From positions 1-22,703 of the forward strand of contig CAZXPG010000031.1 of the NCBI GenBank assembly GCA_964643145.1: a stretch of DNA of 22,703 nucleotides, read 5' to 3'. The position numbers and the translations under genes are program-made. This document shows, one piece after another, positions 14,401 through 22,683 of this stretch. The notes under the pieces were generated by a model that saw only the letters and a list, made by a program, of their open reading frames with translations, did not search any database and was not told the origin of the DNA. The DNA comes from CAZXPG01 sp964643145. GTDB taxonomy: Bacteria > Pseudomonadota > Alphaproteobacteria > Rickettsiales > Arcanibacteraceae. Positions within the stretch are counted from its first letter, which is position 1; each line of letters starts with the position of its first letter.

Positions 14401-15591
14401 ATGACCACCCCCTCTTCTGATTGGAATATCGGCACACAACTTGTACGAGGAGGAACGCTCCGTTCTTCTTTTGGCGAAACCAGTGAAGCAATTTTCATGA
14501 ATTCCGGCTTTTGCTATGATTCTGCAGAAACAGCGGAAAGCCGTTTTAATGGTGCTGCTCCTGGCTATGTATATTCGCGGTATCTCAATCCCACGCTGGA
14601 TATGCTGGAGCAGCGGCTGGCACTCTTAGAGAAGGCCGAGCGTGCCTGTGTGATGGCCAGCGGCATGGCGGCGGTGTTTGCCGCCATCATGTGCCAGGTG
14701 AAAGCAGGGGATCATGTGATTTCCTCGCGGGCATTATTTGGCTCATGCTATTATATTGTGACGCAATTGCTGCCGCGTTATGGTATTGAAGTCACGCTGG
14801 TGGATGGTAAAGATAATGCCGCCTGGGAGGAAGCTTTCCGCCCTAATACCACCTGCGTATTCCTGGAATCACCTTCAAACCCAACGCTGGAACTGATTGA
14901 TATACGGCATGTGGCGGCGTTGAGCAAGAAAGCAGGAGCGTGCCTAATCGTTGATAATATTTTTGCCTCTCCTTTGCTTCAGCACCCGCTGGAACTAGGG
15001 GCGGATGTAGTGGTCTATTCGACCACCAAGCATATTGATGGGCAGGGCCGCACGCTAGGTGGGGCTGTGGTTGGCAGCAAGAGTTTTATTGATGAGATAT
15101 TGCTTCCGTTCCATCGCCATACCGGCCCGGCACTCAGCCCGTTTAATGCCTGGGTAGCACTGAAAGCGATGGAAACGCTGGAACTGCGCATGGCGCGCCA
15201 TGGTGAGAACGCGCTGCATCTGGCCGCAGTGCTTGAAGCGCATCCTGCGGTGGCGAGGGTGATTTATCCTGGCCTTGCTTCCCACCCGCAATATGCGCTG
15301 GCCTGTGCGCAGATGAAGGGCGGTGGCAGCATGATTGCGGTAGAGCTAAAAGGCGGGAAAGAGGCGGCATTCCGCTTTATGAACGCTCTGACGCTGGTAG
15401 ATATTTCCAATAATCTGGGGGATGCCAAGAGCCTGATTACCCATCCGGCCACTACCACCCATAGCAATATTGCTCCGGATGAGCAGGTGAAGCTGGGGAT
15501 TACCAACGGCATGTTACGCTTCTCCGTTGGGCTTGAGAATAAACAGGATTTAGAGAATGATATACTACAATCATTGGCACAGCTTGCGTAA
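14401..15591 (+). CDS. metZ: O-succinylhomoserine sulfhydrylase
   Basis: PLP enzyme making homocysteine from O-succinylhomoserine and sulfide. The 396 residues follow the Cys/Met-metabolism gamma-family: TQLVRGGTLRSSFGETSEAIF, PGYVYSRYLNPT, the ASGMAA cofactor-phosphate segment, ESPSNPTLELIDI, DNIFASPLLQHP, and VVYSTTKHIDGQG with PLP lysine Lys210. The conserved VVGS and late SLE/TTTHSN segments (HPATTTHSN) are present. The overall pattern is MetZ rather than MetB or MetC, but substrate choice cannot be proven here. It is co-directional with fzlA and separated by 23 nt. Confidence 0.92.
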   Translation: MTTPSSDWNIGTQLVRGGTLRSSFGETSEAIFMNSGFCYDSAETAESRFNGAAPGYVYSRYLNPTLDMLEQRLALLEKAERACVMASGMAAVFAAIMCQVKAGDHVISSRALFGSCYYIVTQLLPRYGIEVTLVDGKDNAAWEEAFRPNTTCVFLESPSNPTLELIDIRHVAALSKKAGACLIVDNIFASPLLQHPLELGADVVVYSTTKHIDGQGRTLGGAVVGSKSFIDEILLPFHRHTGPALSPFNAWVALKAMETLELRMARHGENALHLAAVLEAHPAVARVIYPGLASHPQYALACAQMKGGGSMIAVELKGGKEAAFRFMNALTLVDISNNLGDAKSLITHPATTTHSNIAPDEQVKLGITNGMLRFSVGLENKQDLENDILQSLAQLA

Positions 15592-15731
15592 GAGGATTGT
15601 AATTCATGTTACTTTGCGCTATGAATGAATCAGTTTTCTCGGCGTGTAGCTGTTAACACGGAGGGTGGTTGGGGTCGGAAACTGGGCAGAGTCCCGTCTT
15701 GCAACCAGTAACATATTGTTATGTATCAAAA

Positions 15732-16184
15732 ATGAAGATAGAAAAACTGTTGGTGGTTGCTGGGATCAGCATCATAGTATCGGCCTGTAATTGTGGTGGT
15801 GGAGCGGGAAACCCTGATATACGCCCTGTGCAAAAAACGGATAAGCAATTGAGTTGTAAGGATATTATCCTTGAGATTAATGAGGCGGAGTTTTATAAAC
15901 GCACAGCCGTTGAACGCAAGCAGGGTAGAGTGGAAGATGTCCTGTTTCCCTATTGCTATCCTTCTGGCTATCTCAATGCCAATTCTGTGCAGAAAGCGGC
16001 AGAACAACGCCTGGAATATTTAAACCAGATTTATGACCTGTTGGATTGTGATGCCAAATCGCGCTTTGATGCCCGCAAGATGCCTGCGCCTACCACTACC
16101 TACCAGGATATCACCCCTGTGCCCATACCGTCAGCACCGGTGCCACCACGCACCAGCGTGCCGTATACTGCCCCTAAACGCTAA
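15732..16184 (+). CDS. Orphan lipoprotein
   Basis: A 150-residue predicted lipoprotein. The N-terminus MKIEKLLVVAGISIIVSAC is a signal peptide with lipobox VSAC, lipidated Cys19. The middle reads like a conserved domain: LSCKDIILEINEAEFYK, then VLFPYCYPSGYLNANSVQKA and a helix RLEYLNQIYDLLDC. The three mature-domain cysteines (in LSCK, PYCYP and LLDC) could form a disulfide in the periplasm. The tail is proline-rich and disordered (PVPIPSAPVPPRTSVP). I do not assign a named family. The frame is open from 15669, but only the ATG at 15732 gives a signal peptide. The Shine-Dalgarno is not evident. It precedes polA in the same direction. Confidence 0.8.
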   Translation: MKIEKLLVVAGISIIVSACNCGGGAGNPDIRPVQKTDKQLSCKDIILEINEAEFYKRTAVERKQGRVEDVLFPYCYPSGYLNANSVQKAAEQRLEYLNQIYDLLDCDAKSRFDARKMPAPTTTYQDITPVPIPSAPVPPRTSVPYTAPKR

Positions 16185-16194
16185 CCCCCGTTTG

Positions 16195-16219
16195 ATTGCC
16201 GCCAGAAGCTGGCGGTAAT
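16195..16219. other. Perfect GC-rich hairpin before polA
   Basis: CCGCCAG (16199-16205) and CTGGCGG (16209-16215) pair around AAG and extend outward through ATTG/TAAT (one G-T wobble) to an 11-bp stem. It lies between the lipoprotein stop and the polA ribosome binding site. There is no T-tract, so it is a poor terminator; it could stabilise mRNA or limit polA translation. Confidence 0.6.
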
Positions 16220-16234
16220 ATTTCCAGGTACCCT

Positions 16235-18973
16235 ATGTCTTCCGCGTCCCCGTCTCGTCGTATTCTGTTAATTGACGGATACGGTTTTGTGTTCCGTGCC
16301 TACCACTCCATGCCTGCCCTTACGCGCCCAGATGGCGCTCCGATTGGTGCGGTCTATGGTTTTACCAGCATGGTGATGAAACTGCTTAGTGATATAAAAA
16401 CCGACCATGTGGCAGTGATACTAGATAAAGGACGGCAAAACTTCCGGCATGATTTGTATGCCGACTATAAAGCCAACCGCCCCCCTGCCCCGGAAGATCT
16501 GATACCGCAATTTCCCCTGGTGCGGGAAGCGGCGGAAGCCCTCAACCTGCCAGTGATTGACGCTGATGGCTACGAGGCCGATGACATTATCGCCACCTAT
16601 GCCCGCATGGCCAGGGAGGCAGGGGAATCTGTCACCATTGTTTCTTCCGATAAAGACCTGATGCAACTGGTAGGCGGCGGCGTCGATATGTATGACCCGC
16701 TGAAGAACCGCAAGATTGGTGCAGCCGAAGTGGAAGAAAAATTTGGCGTGGGGCCTGAAAAGGTGCTGGATATGCTGGCCTTGATGGGGGATAGCTCCGA
16801 TAATATCCCCGGTGTGCCAGGAATTGGCCCGAAAACTGCCGCCGAGTTGCTCACCCGCTTTGGTGATCTGGAGACGCTGCTCGCGCGCGCCGGGGAAATT
16901 ACGCAGCAGAAGCGACGCGAAACACTCATCACCCACGCAGATACTGCCCGCCTGTCGCGGCAGCTTGCCTCGCTCTGTGACCAAGTGCCCGTCACACTAT
17001 CGCTAGCAGATTTAGCGGTAAGGGAAAACGATAGTGCCAGGCTTATTGCCTTTCTGAAAGCACAAGGGTTCAAGAACCTGCTCAGCCGCATTGAGAAACA
17101 GCATAATATCGCTACCGAGCGCACACCTGCCCTGGAAGCCACAAAGGCAGTTGCGTGGGAAACCGTAACCGACACTACCCAGCTTGGCAACTGGCTGGAG
17201 AAAGCCCGCTCCACAGGTTATCTGGTGCTTGCCTGCTATGCGGATAGCGCTGATACTCCGAGCAGACTGGCGGGGATGGGGCTGCTGACAGGAGCTGAGG
17301 CCTGCTACATTCCTATTGCTGCGGAGAATACAGGGAGCGATTTATTTGCAACACCTTCTGGCGGCAATGGCATCGCTATCACTGACATATACACCACCCT
17401 TGCACCGGTGCTTAATGACCCTGGCATCCTCAAAATTGGCTATGACATTAAAGCAGCCATTGTCACCCTGGCGGCACATAGCCCGGAAGCGGCGATTACC
17501 CCTTATGATGATGTGATGCTGCTTTCCTATGTGCTGGAAGCCGGTAGCCATAGCCATGAAATGGAAAAGCTGGTTACGCGTCACCTGGGAAAAGACTGCC
17601 AAGATAGTAAAGCCCTGCTTGGCAGCGGCAGGAACGCCCTGCTGTTCAGCGAATTAGCAGCAGACAAACAAACGACCTATATCCAGGAGCATTTAACGGA
17701 CCTCTACAACCTGCACCACCTGCTGAAGCAGCGATTGTTTGAAGCGCATCTCCTTACGGTTTACGAAGGATTGGAACGCCCGCTTACCCCAGTGCTTGCA
17801 GCAATGGAAACAACAGGCGTTAAAGTGAATGCTGCTCGGCTACAGAGTTTGTCAGAAGAGTTTTCCGCCAAGCTCGTGGTGTTAGAAGAAGAAATCTACC
17901 ACTTGGCCGGACGCAGCTTTAATATTGGTTCACCGAAACAAATGGGGGAAGTGCTGTTTGATGAAATGGGGCTGGTGGGCGGGGGGAAAACTGCAACCGG
18001 TGCCTATAGTACCGGAGCTGATGTGCTGGAAGAGCTGGCACTACAGGGCTATAGCATTGCCGAAAAGATTCTTGAATGGCGGCAACTTTCCAAGCTGAAA
18101 AGCACCTATACCGATGCGCTGGTGAAACAGATTAACCCAAAAACTGGCCGCATCCATAGTCATTTCCAGATGGCAGTCACTTCTACTGGGCGGCTCAGTT
18201 CTATCCATCCAAACTTGCAGAATATTCCGGTACGTACGGAAGAGGGCACCAAAATCCGCAGTGCTTTTGTTGCAAAAGAAGGCCATGTGCTATTATCAGC
18301 GGATTATTCCCAGATAGAATTGCGCCTGCTTGCCCATATGGCCGACATCCCTGCCCTAAAATCTGCTTTTGCCGAGGGTAGGGATATTCATGCCACAACC
18401 GCCAGCGAAGTGTTCGGCATTCCCTTGGCGCAGATTGACAGTGCCACCCGCCGCAAAGCCAAGGCCATTAACTTTGGCATTATTTACGGCATCAGTGCCT
18501 TTGGCTTGGCGCGGCAGCTTGGCATTGCCCGTGGCGAGGCATCGGAATATATTAAAGCCTATTTTAAGGAATATCCGGGCATCGAAGCCTATATGGAGCG
18601 CACTAAGCTCACAGCGCGCCAGCAGGGCTATGTGGAAACCCTGTTTGGTCGCCGCTGCCATGTACCAGGTATTAACGATAAAAACGCCATGAAACGCAGT
18701 TTTGCCGAGCGTGCCGCCATTAATGCCCCTCTCCAAGGCACTGCTGCCGATATCATCAAAAAAGCCATGATCCAGCTTCCCTCTGCTTTACAGGCTGCTG
18801 GATTAACAGCCGCAATGATGTTGCAAGTGCATGATGAATTGGTGCTGGAAGTGCCAGAAGTCGAACTAGAGCAGACAAAACAGTGTGTTGAGCATATTAT
18901 GATGAATGTTGCCTCGCTTGACGTGCCGTTGGAAGTGGGGGTGGCAACAGGCAAAAACTGGGCGGAGATATAG
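16235..18973 (+). CDS. polA: DNA polymerase I
   Basis: 912 residues, full length. It fills gaps and removes RNA primers in replication and repair. The 5'-3' nuclease domain (about 1-290) has LIDGYGFVFRAYH, DGYEADDIIAT and GDSSDNIPGVPGIGPKTA. The polymerase domain has motif A DYSQIELR (Asp690), motif B RRKAKAINFGIIYG and motif C VHDELV (Asp867-Glu868), all intact. The middle 3'-5' exonuclease domain is present in outline, but the DxE metal motif is replaced by LACYA (about 332-336); YDIK and a YDDVMLLSYVL segment remain. Proofreading is therefore probably absent. The frame is open from 16196; the ATG at 16235 with AGG upstream fits the family start. Confidence 0.97.
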   Translation: MSSASPSRRILLIDGYGFVFRAYHSMPALTRPDGAPIGAVYGFTSMVMKLLSDIKTDHVAVILDKGRQNFRHDLYADYKANRPPAPEDLIPQFPLVREAAEALNLPVIDADGYEADDIIATYARMAREAGESVTIVSSDKDLMQLVGGGVDMYDPLKNRKIGAAEVEEKFGVGPEKVLDMLALMGDSSDNIPGVPGIGPKTAAELLTRFGDLETLLARAGEITQQKRRETLITHADTARLSRQLASLCDQVPVTLSLADLAVRENDSARLIAFLKAQGFKNLLSRIEKQHNIATERTPALEATKAVAWETVTDTTQLGNWLEKARSTGYLVLACYADSADTPSRLAGMGLLTGAEACYIPIAAENTGSDLFATPSGGNGIAITDIYTTLAPVLNDPGILKIGYDIKAAIVTLAAHSPEAAITPYDDVMLLSYVLEAGSHSHEMEKLVTRHLGKDCQDSKALLGSGRNALLFSELAADKQTTYIQEHLTDLYNLHHLLKQRLFEAHLLTVYEGLERPLTPVLAAMETTGVKVNAARLQSLSEEFSAKLVVLEEEIYHLAGRSFNIGSPKQMGEVLFDEMGLVGGGKTATGAYSTGADVLEELALQGYSIAEKILEWRQLSKLKSTYTDALVKQINPKTGRIHSHFQMAVTSTGRLSSIHPNLQNIPVRTEEGTKIRSAFVAKEGHVLLSADYSQIELRLLAHMADIPALKSAFAEGRDIHATTASEVFGIPLAQIDSATRRKAKAINFGIIYGISAFGLARQLGIARGEASEYIKAYFKEYPGIEAYMERTKLTARQQGYVETLFGRRCHVPGINDKNAMKRSFAERAAINAPLQGTAADIIKKAMIQLPSALQAAGLTAAMMLQVHDELVLEVPEVELEQTKQCVEHIMMNVASLDVPLEVGVATGKNWAEI

Positions 18974-19074
18974 GCTAGAGCATTTTTTCCTTCCCTTATT
19001 TCATGAGTCGCGATATTGTGCTTGGCTAATAGTAACGGTATTGTTTTTTTATCATCACAAAAAAAGAGATCAGA

Positions 19075-20472
19075 TTGAACAGACTTAATCCCATCCGAAT
19101 CGGCAGTAAAGAAGTGCTTCCTATTATTGAGGGAGGGAAAGGTGTTGCTGTCAGCAACGGGCGTACATCCGGTGCATTTGCAGCGGCAGGAGCTATAGGC
19201 ACATTTTCTGGTGTCAATGCCGATTCTTATGATGCAAACGGCAACCCTCTCCCCGTGGTGTATCATGGCAAAACACGGGTGGAACGCCATGAAGAACTGG
19301 TTGCACTTGGGATTAAAGGCGGCATCACCCAGGCGCAGATTGCCCATGAAGTATCGGGTGGTAACGGCTTGATCCATATGAATATCCTCTGGGAAATGGG
19401 CGGTGCGGAACGCGTGATGCGCGGCGTGCTGGAAGGGGCCAAAGGGCTGGTGAATGGTGTCACCTGTGGCGCGGGAATGCCCTATAAGCTGGCAGAACTG
19501 GCAGAAGAATATAACGTTTATTATTACCCGATCATCTCCTCTGCACGCGCCTTTAAAGCCCTGTGGAAACGCTCTTATTCCAAACGTCATCACCTGCTTG
19601 GCGGTGTGGTCTATGAAGACCCGTGGCTGGCTGGCGGCCATAATGGCCTGTCTAACAGCGAAGACCCAGACGTGCCGCAAGGCCCTTATCCGCGTGTTGC
19701 TGAAATTCGCAGCTTTATGAATGAGGTAGGGTTGCAGCATGTGCCCGTCATTATGGCAGGCGGTGTGTGGCATCTGAATGAATGGGAACACTGGCTGGAT
19801 AACCCAGAAATTGGTCCGGTGGCCTTCCAGTTTGGTACTCGCCCCATCTTGACGGTGGAAAGCCCAGTGTCCAACGCCTGGAAAAAACGGCTGCTCACCT
19901 TAAAAGAGGGCGATGTGTTCCTCAACCGCTTCAGCCCAACAGGGTTTTATTCCTCGGCGGTACGCAATGACTTTATCCGTGAATTGCATGGGCGGTCTGA
20001 GCGGCAGATTCCCTATGCCCCAGCACCAGAAGGTGTGCTGATGGAACCGCTGCCTATAGGGGCGCGAGGCCGTCCGGTCTATGTTGAAAAACAGGATAAA
20101 TTGCGGGCAGAGGAATGGATTGCGGCTGGCTATGACGAGGCGATGAAAACGCCCGATTCCACCCTGATTTTTGTGCCCAAAGCCAAGGCCAATGAAATAC
20201 TTGTTGACCAGATTAATTGTATGGGTTGCTTGAGTCACTGTAAGTTCAGCAATTGGAAAGACCATGACGATTACAGCACTGGCAAGAAAGCAGACCCACG
20301 CAGTTTCTGCATTCAGAAGACCTTACAGGATATTGTGCATGGCAGCTCTGTAGAAAATGAACTGATGTTCTCTGGCCATAACGCCTACCGTTTTGCCAGC
20401 GATCCATTCTATAAAGAGGGTTTTATCCCCACCGTTGCCCAATTGGTTGATCGAATCAGTATCGGGGAATAG
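19075..20472 (+). CDS. Long YrpB/nitronate-monooxygenase-like flavin oxidoreductase
   Basis: A 465-residue FMN-dependent TIM-barrel protein of the 2-nitropropane dioxygenase/YrpB class. The barrel carries LPIIEGGKGVAVSNG, GAFAAAGAIGTFSG, VNGVTCGAGMPY, PVIMAGGVWHLNEWEHWL and AFQFGTRPI, the last two being typical FMN-phosphate regions. It is longer than classical members (about 310-360). The C-terminal extension has Cys382, Cys385, Cys389 (CMGCLSHC) and Cys412, a cluster that could hold an iron-sulfur centre or zinc. Start: no ATG occurs before residue 108, so TTG at 19075 is used, with AAAGAGA upstream; the N-terminus LNPIRIGSKEVLP fits the long subfamily as I remember it. The physiological substrate is unknown. 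Confidence 0.85.
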   Translation: MNRLNPIRIGSKEVLPIIEGGKGVAVSNGRTSGAFAAAGAIGTFSGVNADSYDANGNPLPVVYHGKTRVERHEELVALGIKGGITQAQIAHEVSGGNGLIHMNILWEMGGAERVMRGVLEGAKGLVNGVTCGAGMPYKLAELAEEYNVYYYPIISSARAFKALWKRSYSKRHHLLGGVVYEDPWLAGGHNGLSNSEDPDVPQGPYPRVAEIRSFMNEVGLQHVPVIMAGGVWHLNEWEHWLDNPEIGPVAFQFGTRPILTVESPVSNAWKKRLLTLKEGDVFLNRFSPTGFYSSAVRNDFIRELHGRSERQIPYAPAPEGVLMEPLPIGARGRPVYVEKQDKLRAEEWIAAGYDEAMKTPDSTLIFVPKAKANEILVDQINCMGCLSHCKFSNWKDHDDYSTGKKADPRSFCIQKTLQDIVHGSSVENELMFSGHNAYRFASDPFYKEGFIPTVAQLVDRISIGE

Positions 20473-20544
20473 TTTTTGCTGGTTTAGCCACGTGTTATTG
20501 GTTATACTGACAGGGCATATTGAACATTTATCTATAGTGGGAAG

Positions 20545-21444
20545 ATGGTTCTGTTACAACGATATCGAAGTTTAGTGCTGGCCTGTGCAGGATATGTAGT
20601 GGTAACGGCATCTGCCGTTGCTGCGCCAGCGCCGGTTACACTCTCCCCTGCGACAACAGCAGTGCTGGAAAAGGTTGTAAAAAAAGCGGCACAGTCCAAT
20701 AAGCCTGTCAAGACAGCCAAAGCGGCACCGGTGGTGCTAGATCGTAGCAAGCCTGCTTCCCGTCTTACGGCTTCAGGTGCCTGGGACGATAGTACCCATA
20801 TTGCAGACGGTAAAATTACCGGCGAGTTATTAGGGGATGATCTCGCCGTGACACTCAAGGCGCATAATGTTGATATTGATACGTTGCTAAACCAGGCTTA
20901 TGATGCCTTGATGAATGGCCAGTTAGAGGCAGCCACCACCCTTTACAAGCAGGCGATTGCCCGCGATAAAAACAATAGTTCAGCACTTTTTGGCCTGGCA
21001 ACCATTTATCAGCGCAATAAAAACACGGCGCAGGCAAGGGCAATCTACACGTCGCTGCTTTCCCGTGACCCTGGCAACCAGGAAGCACTCAATAATTTTC
21101 TGATGTTGGTGGCCGAAGAATCACCTGAAGGTGCATTGGTGGAACTCAAAAAGCTGGAAGCGATTAACCCCGATTTCAGCCCACTCCCTGCGCAAATTGG
21201 TATGATTTACGCCCGTATGGGGCAACCGAAGAAAGCCATACGTGCACTGAATAAAGCACTGGCCATGTCACCAGGAAACCAGACCTACCGCTATAACCTG
21301 GCCGTGCTCTATGATAAAATGGGGGCAAAAGAACAGGCTTCCACTCTCTATAAAGAACTGCTTGCGGCGGCGCGTGGTGGTGCTATGCTGCCTGGTTCGG
21401 CCGAACAGATCCGTGAAAGGGTCATTTTCCTGAGCAGCAGCTAG
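20545..21444 (+). CDS. Exported tetratricopeptide-repeat protein
   Basis: 299 residues. A signal peptide (about 1-27, cleavage after SAVAA) is followed by an Ala/Lys/Pro-rich low-complexity linker to about residue 75, then a helical TPR array from about 112: LLNQAYDALMNGQLEAATTLYKQAI, ALFGLATIYQRNKNTAQARAIY, PLPAQIGMIYARMGQPKKAIRALNKAL and YRYNLAVLYDKMGAKEQASTLYKELL. These are four to five repeats, suggesting a periplasmic protein-binding scaffold. I cannot name the partner. GGGAAG abuts the ATG closely. The stop shares CTAG with the convergent argE stop. Confidence 0.85.
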   Translation: MVLLQRYRSLVLACAGYVVVTASAVAAPAPVTLSPATTAVLEKVVKKAAQSNKPVKTAKAAPVVLDRSKPASRLTASGAWDDSTHIADGKITGELLGDDLAVTLKAHNVDIDTLLNQAYDALMNGQLEAATTLYKQAIARDKNNSSALFGLATIYQRNKNTAQARAIYTSLLSRDPGNQEALNNFLMLVAEESPEGALVELKKLEAINPDFSPLPAQIGMIYARMGQPKKAIRALNKALAMSPGNQTYRYNLAVLYDKMGAKEQASTLYKELLAAARGGAMLPGSAEQIRERVIFLSSS

Positions 21445-22607
21445 CCACGCAAGTCTTCGATCAGCCGTTCCATAAAGGCTACACACGCTTCAATCTGCTC
21501 AACAGTAATATATTCATTCGGCTTATGCGCTTGCAAAATACTGCCAGGGCCGCAGATCAGTGCTGGAATATGGTTCTTCTGAAAAATGCCCGCTTCTGTT
21601 GCAAATGATACGGCCTTGCAGTTATTATGATGGCTCACATGCAATAGTAATGTTTCGGCTTCTGTTCTCATCGGGTGTAAATCAGGCGCATGCGAGGTTT
21701 GTTCGGTGATAATATCGGCATCGGGGGAAACGTGCTGCATTTTGTGCCGGACATGCGCTGTTTTTTCATCAATACGCGCTATAATCTCAGTGGCATCATC
21801 ACCAGGCAATAGCCGGAATTCCCATTTGAACATGCAATGTTTCGGGATGATGTTGCGTGCCACCCCTCCTTCAATCACCCCCACATGAAAGCTGGTATAG
21901 GGTGGGTCAAAACGGATTGCTTCAGACGAGCGTGGTTTCTGCTGGTATTCTTCCTGAAGCACATTCAGGAAATGCACCATTTCGGCGGCCACCATCACGG
22001 CATTGACGCCTTTATCCACCGCGCTGGAATGGGCTTCATGGCCAATAACGGTGGTTTTGAAGGAATATATCCCCTTATGGGCATTCACCAGCTCCATAAG
22101 GGTTGGTTCGCCAATAATGGCCAGTTTAGGATTAAGCCCCTGCTCCGTGATGTGGGCAATCAGCGAGTGCACCCCTAAGCAGCCTATTTCTTCATCATAC
22201 GAAAAAGCCAGATGAATAGGCTTCGCTAGGCCCGCCTGCACAAAAGAGGGCGTCATCGCTAGCATGACGGCCAGGAATGCTTTCATATCCGCCGTGCCGC
22301 GTCCATAAAGCCGGTCGCCTTTACGCGTCAGGGTAAAGGGCTGGGTGCTCCATTCCTGGTCATCCACCGGCACTACATCAGTATGGCCAGAGAGTACAAT
22401 GCCGCCTGCAATATGCTGGCCAATAGTGGCCAGCAGGTTTGCCTTGCGCTTATCTTCATTATAGATACGCACGGAAGGCACCCCTTCCTGGGTAAAATAA
22501 TCCTGAATATAGTCGATAAGTGCCATATTGCTGTTGCGGCTGGTTGTATCAAAAGCAATCAGCGTTTCAAGGAATGTAAGGGCACGTTCAGTAAGGGAAG
22601 AAGGCAT
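21441..22607 (-). CDS. argE: Acetylornithine deacetylase (M20 family)
   Basis: Zinc enzyme removing the acetyl group from N-acetylornithine in arginine synthesis. The 388 residues include GHTDVVPVD with metal ligand His75, YGRGTADMKAF with bridging Asp107, YDEEIGCLG with the catalytic Glu139 and ligand Glu140, IGEPTLMELVNAHKG, and a C-terminal CGPGSILQAHKPNEYI with the last ligand His. Context and motifs favour ArgE over DapE. The frame is open 20 codons further upstream to a TTG at 22667, through palindromic repeat copy 5; the ATG at 22607 is preferred because MPSSLTERALTFLETLIAFDT aligns with the family N-terminus. No strong Shine-Dalgarno is seen. Confidence 0.93.
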   Translation of the reverse strand: MPSSLTERALTFLETLIAFDTTSRNSNMALIDYIQDYFTQEGVPSVRIYNEDKRKANLLATIGQHIAGGIVLSGHTDVVPVDDQEWSTQPFTLTRKGDRLYGRGTADMKAFLAVMLAMTPSFVQAGLAKPIHLAFSYDEEIGCLGVHSLIAHITEQGLNPKLAIIGEPTLMELVNAHKGIYSFKTTVIGHEAHSSAVDKGVNAVMVAAEMVHFLNVLQEEYQQKPRSSEAIRFDPPYTSFHVGVIEGGVARNIIPKHCMFKWEFRLLPGDDATEIIARIDEKTAHVRHKMQHVSPDADIITEQTSHAPDLHPMRTEAETLLLHVSHHNNCKAVSFATEAGIFQKNHIPALICGPGSILQAHKPNEYITVEQIEACVAFMERLIEDLRG

Positions 22608-22623
22608 GGAAGCTACCGTAATC

Positions 22624-22664
22624 TTAACCTCAGTTTTGGATAAGCTACGCTTATCAAAAACTGT
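22624..22664. repeat. Palindromic repeat, copy 5
   Basis: Arms CAGTTTTGGATAAGC (22631-22645) and GCTTATCAAAAACTG (22649-22663) pair over 15 bp with one mismatch around TAC, preceded by TTAACCT. The flank on the right, read in reverse complement, resembles the flank before copy 1. It lies directly upstream of argE and is open in the argE frame. Confidence 0.9.
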
Positions 22665-22683
22665 CAACTATTTGAAAAATAAT

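Noticed and set aside
15651..15731. Cobalamin- or SAM-type riboswitch near metZ
   Set aside because: A few bases resemble a cobalamin core (a CCCG...GCAACCAGTAAC stretch), but the B12 box and required stems are not seen, and the site is downstream of metZ.
18628..19791. 387-codon minus-strand ORF across polA and the flavin oxidoreductase
   Set aside because: It is antisense to two clearly conserved genes and has a low-complexity, Cys/His-rich composition typical of a shadow frame.
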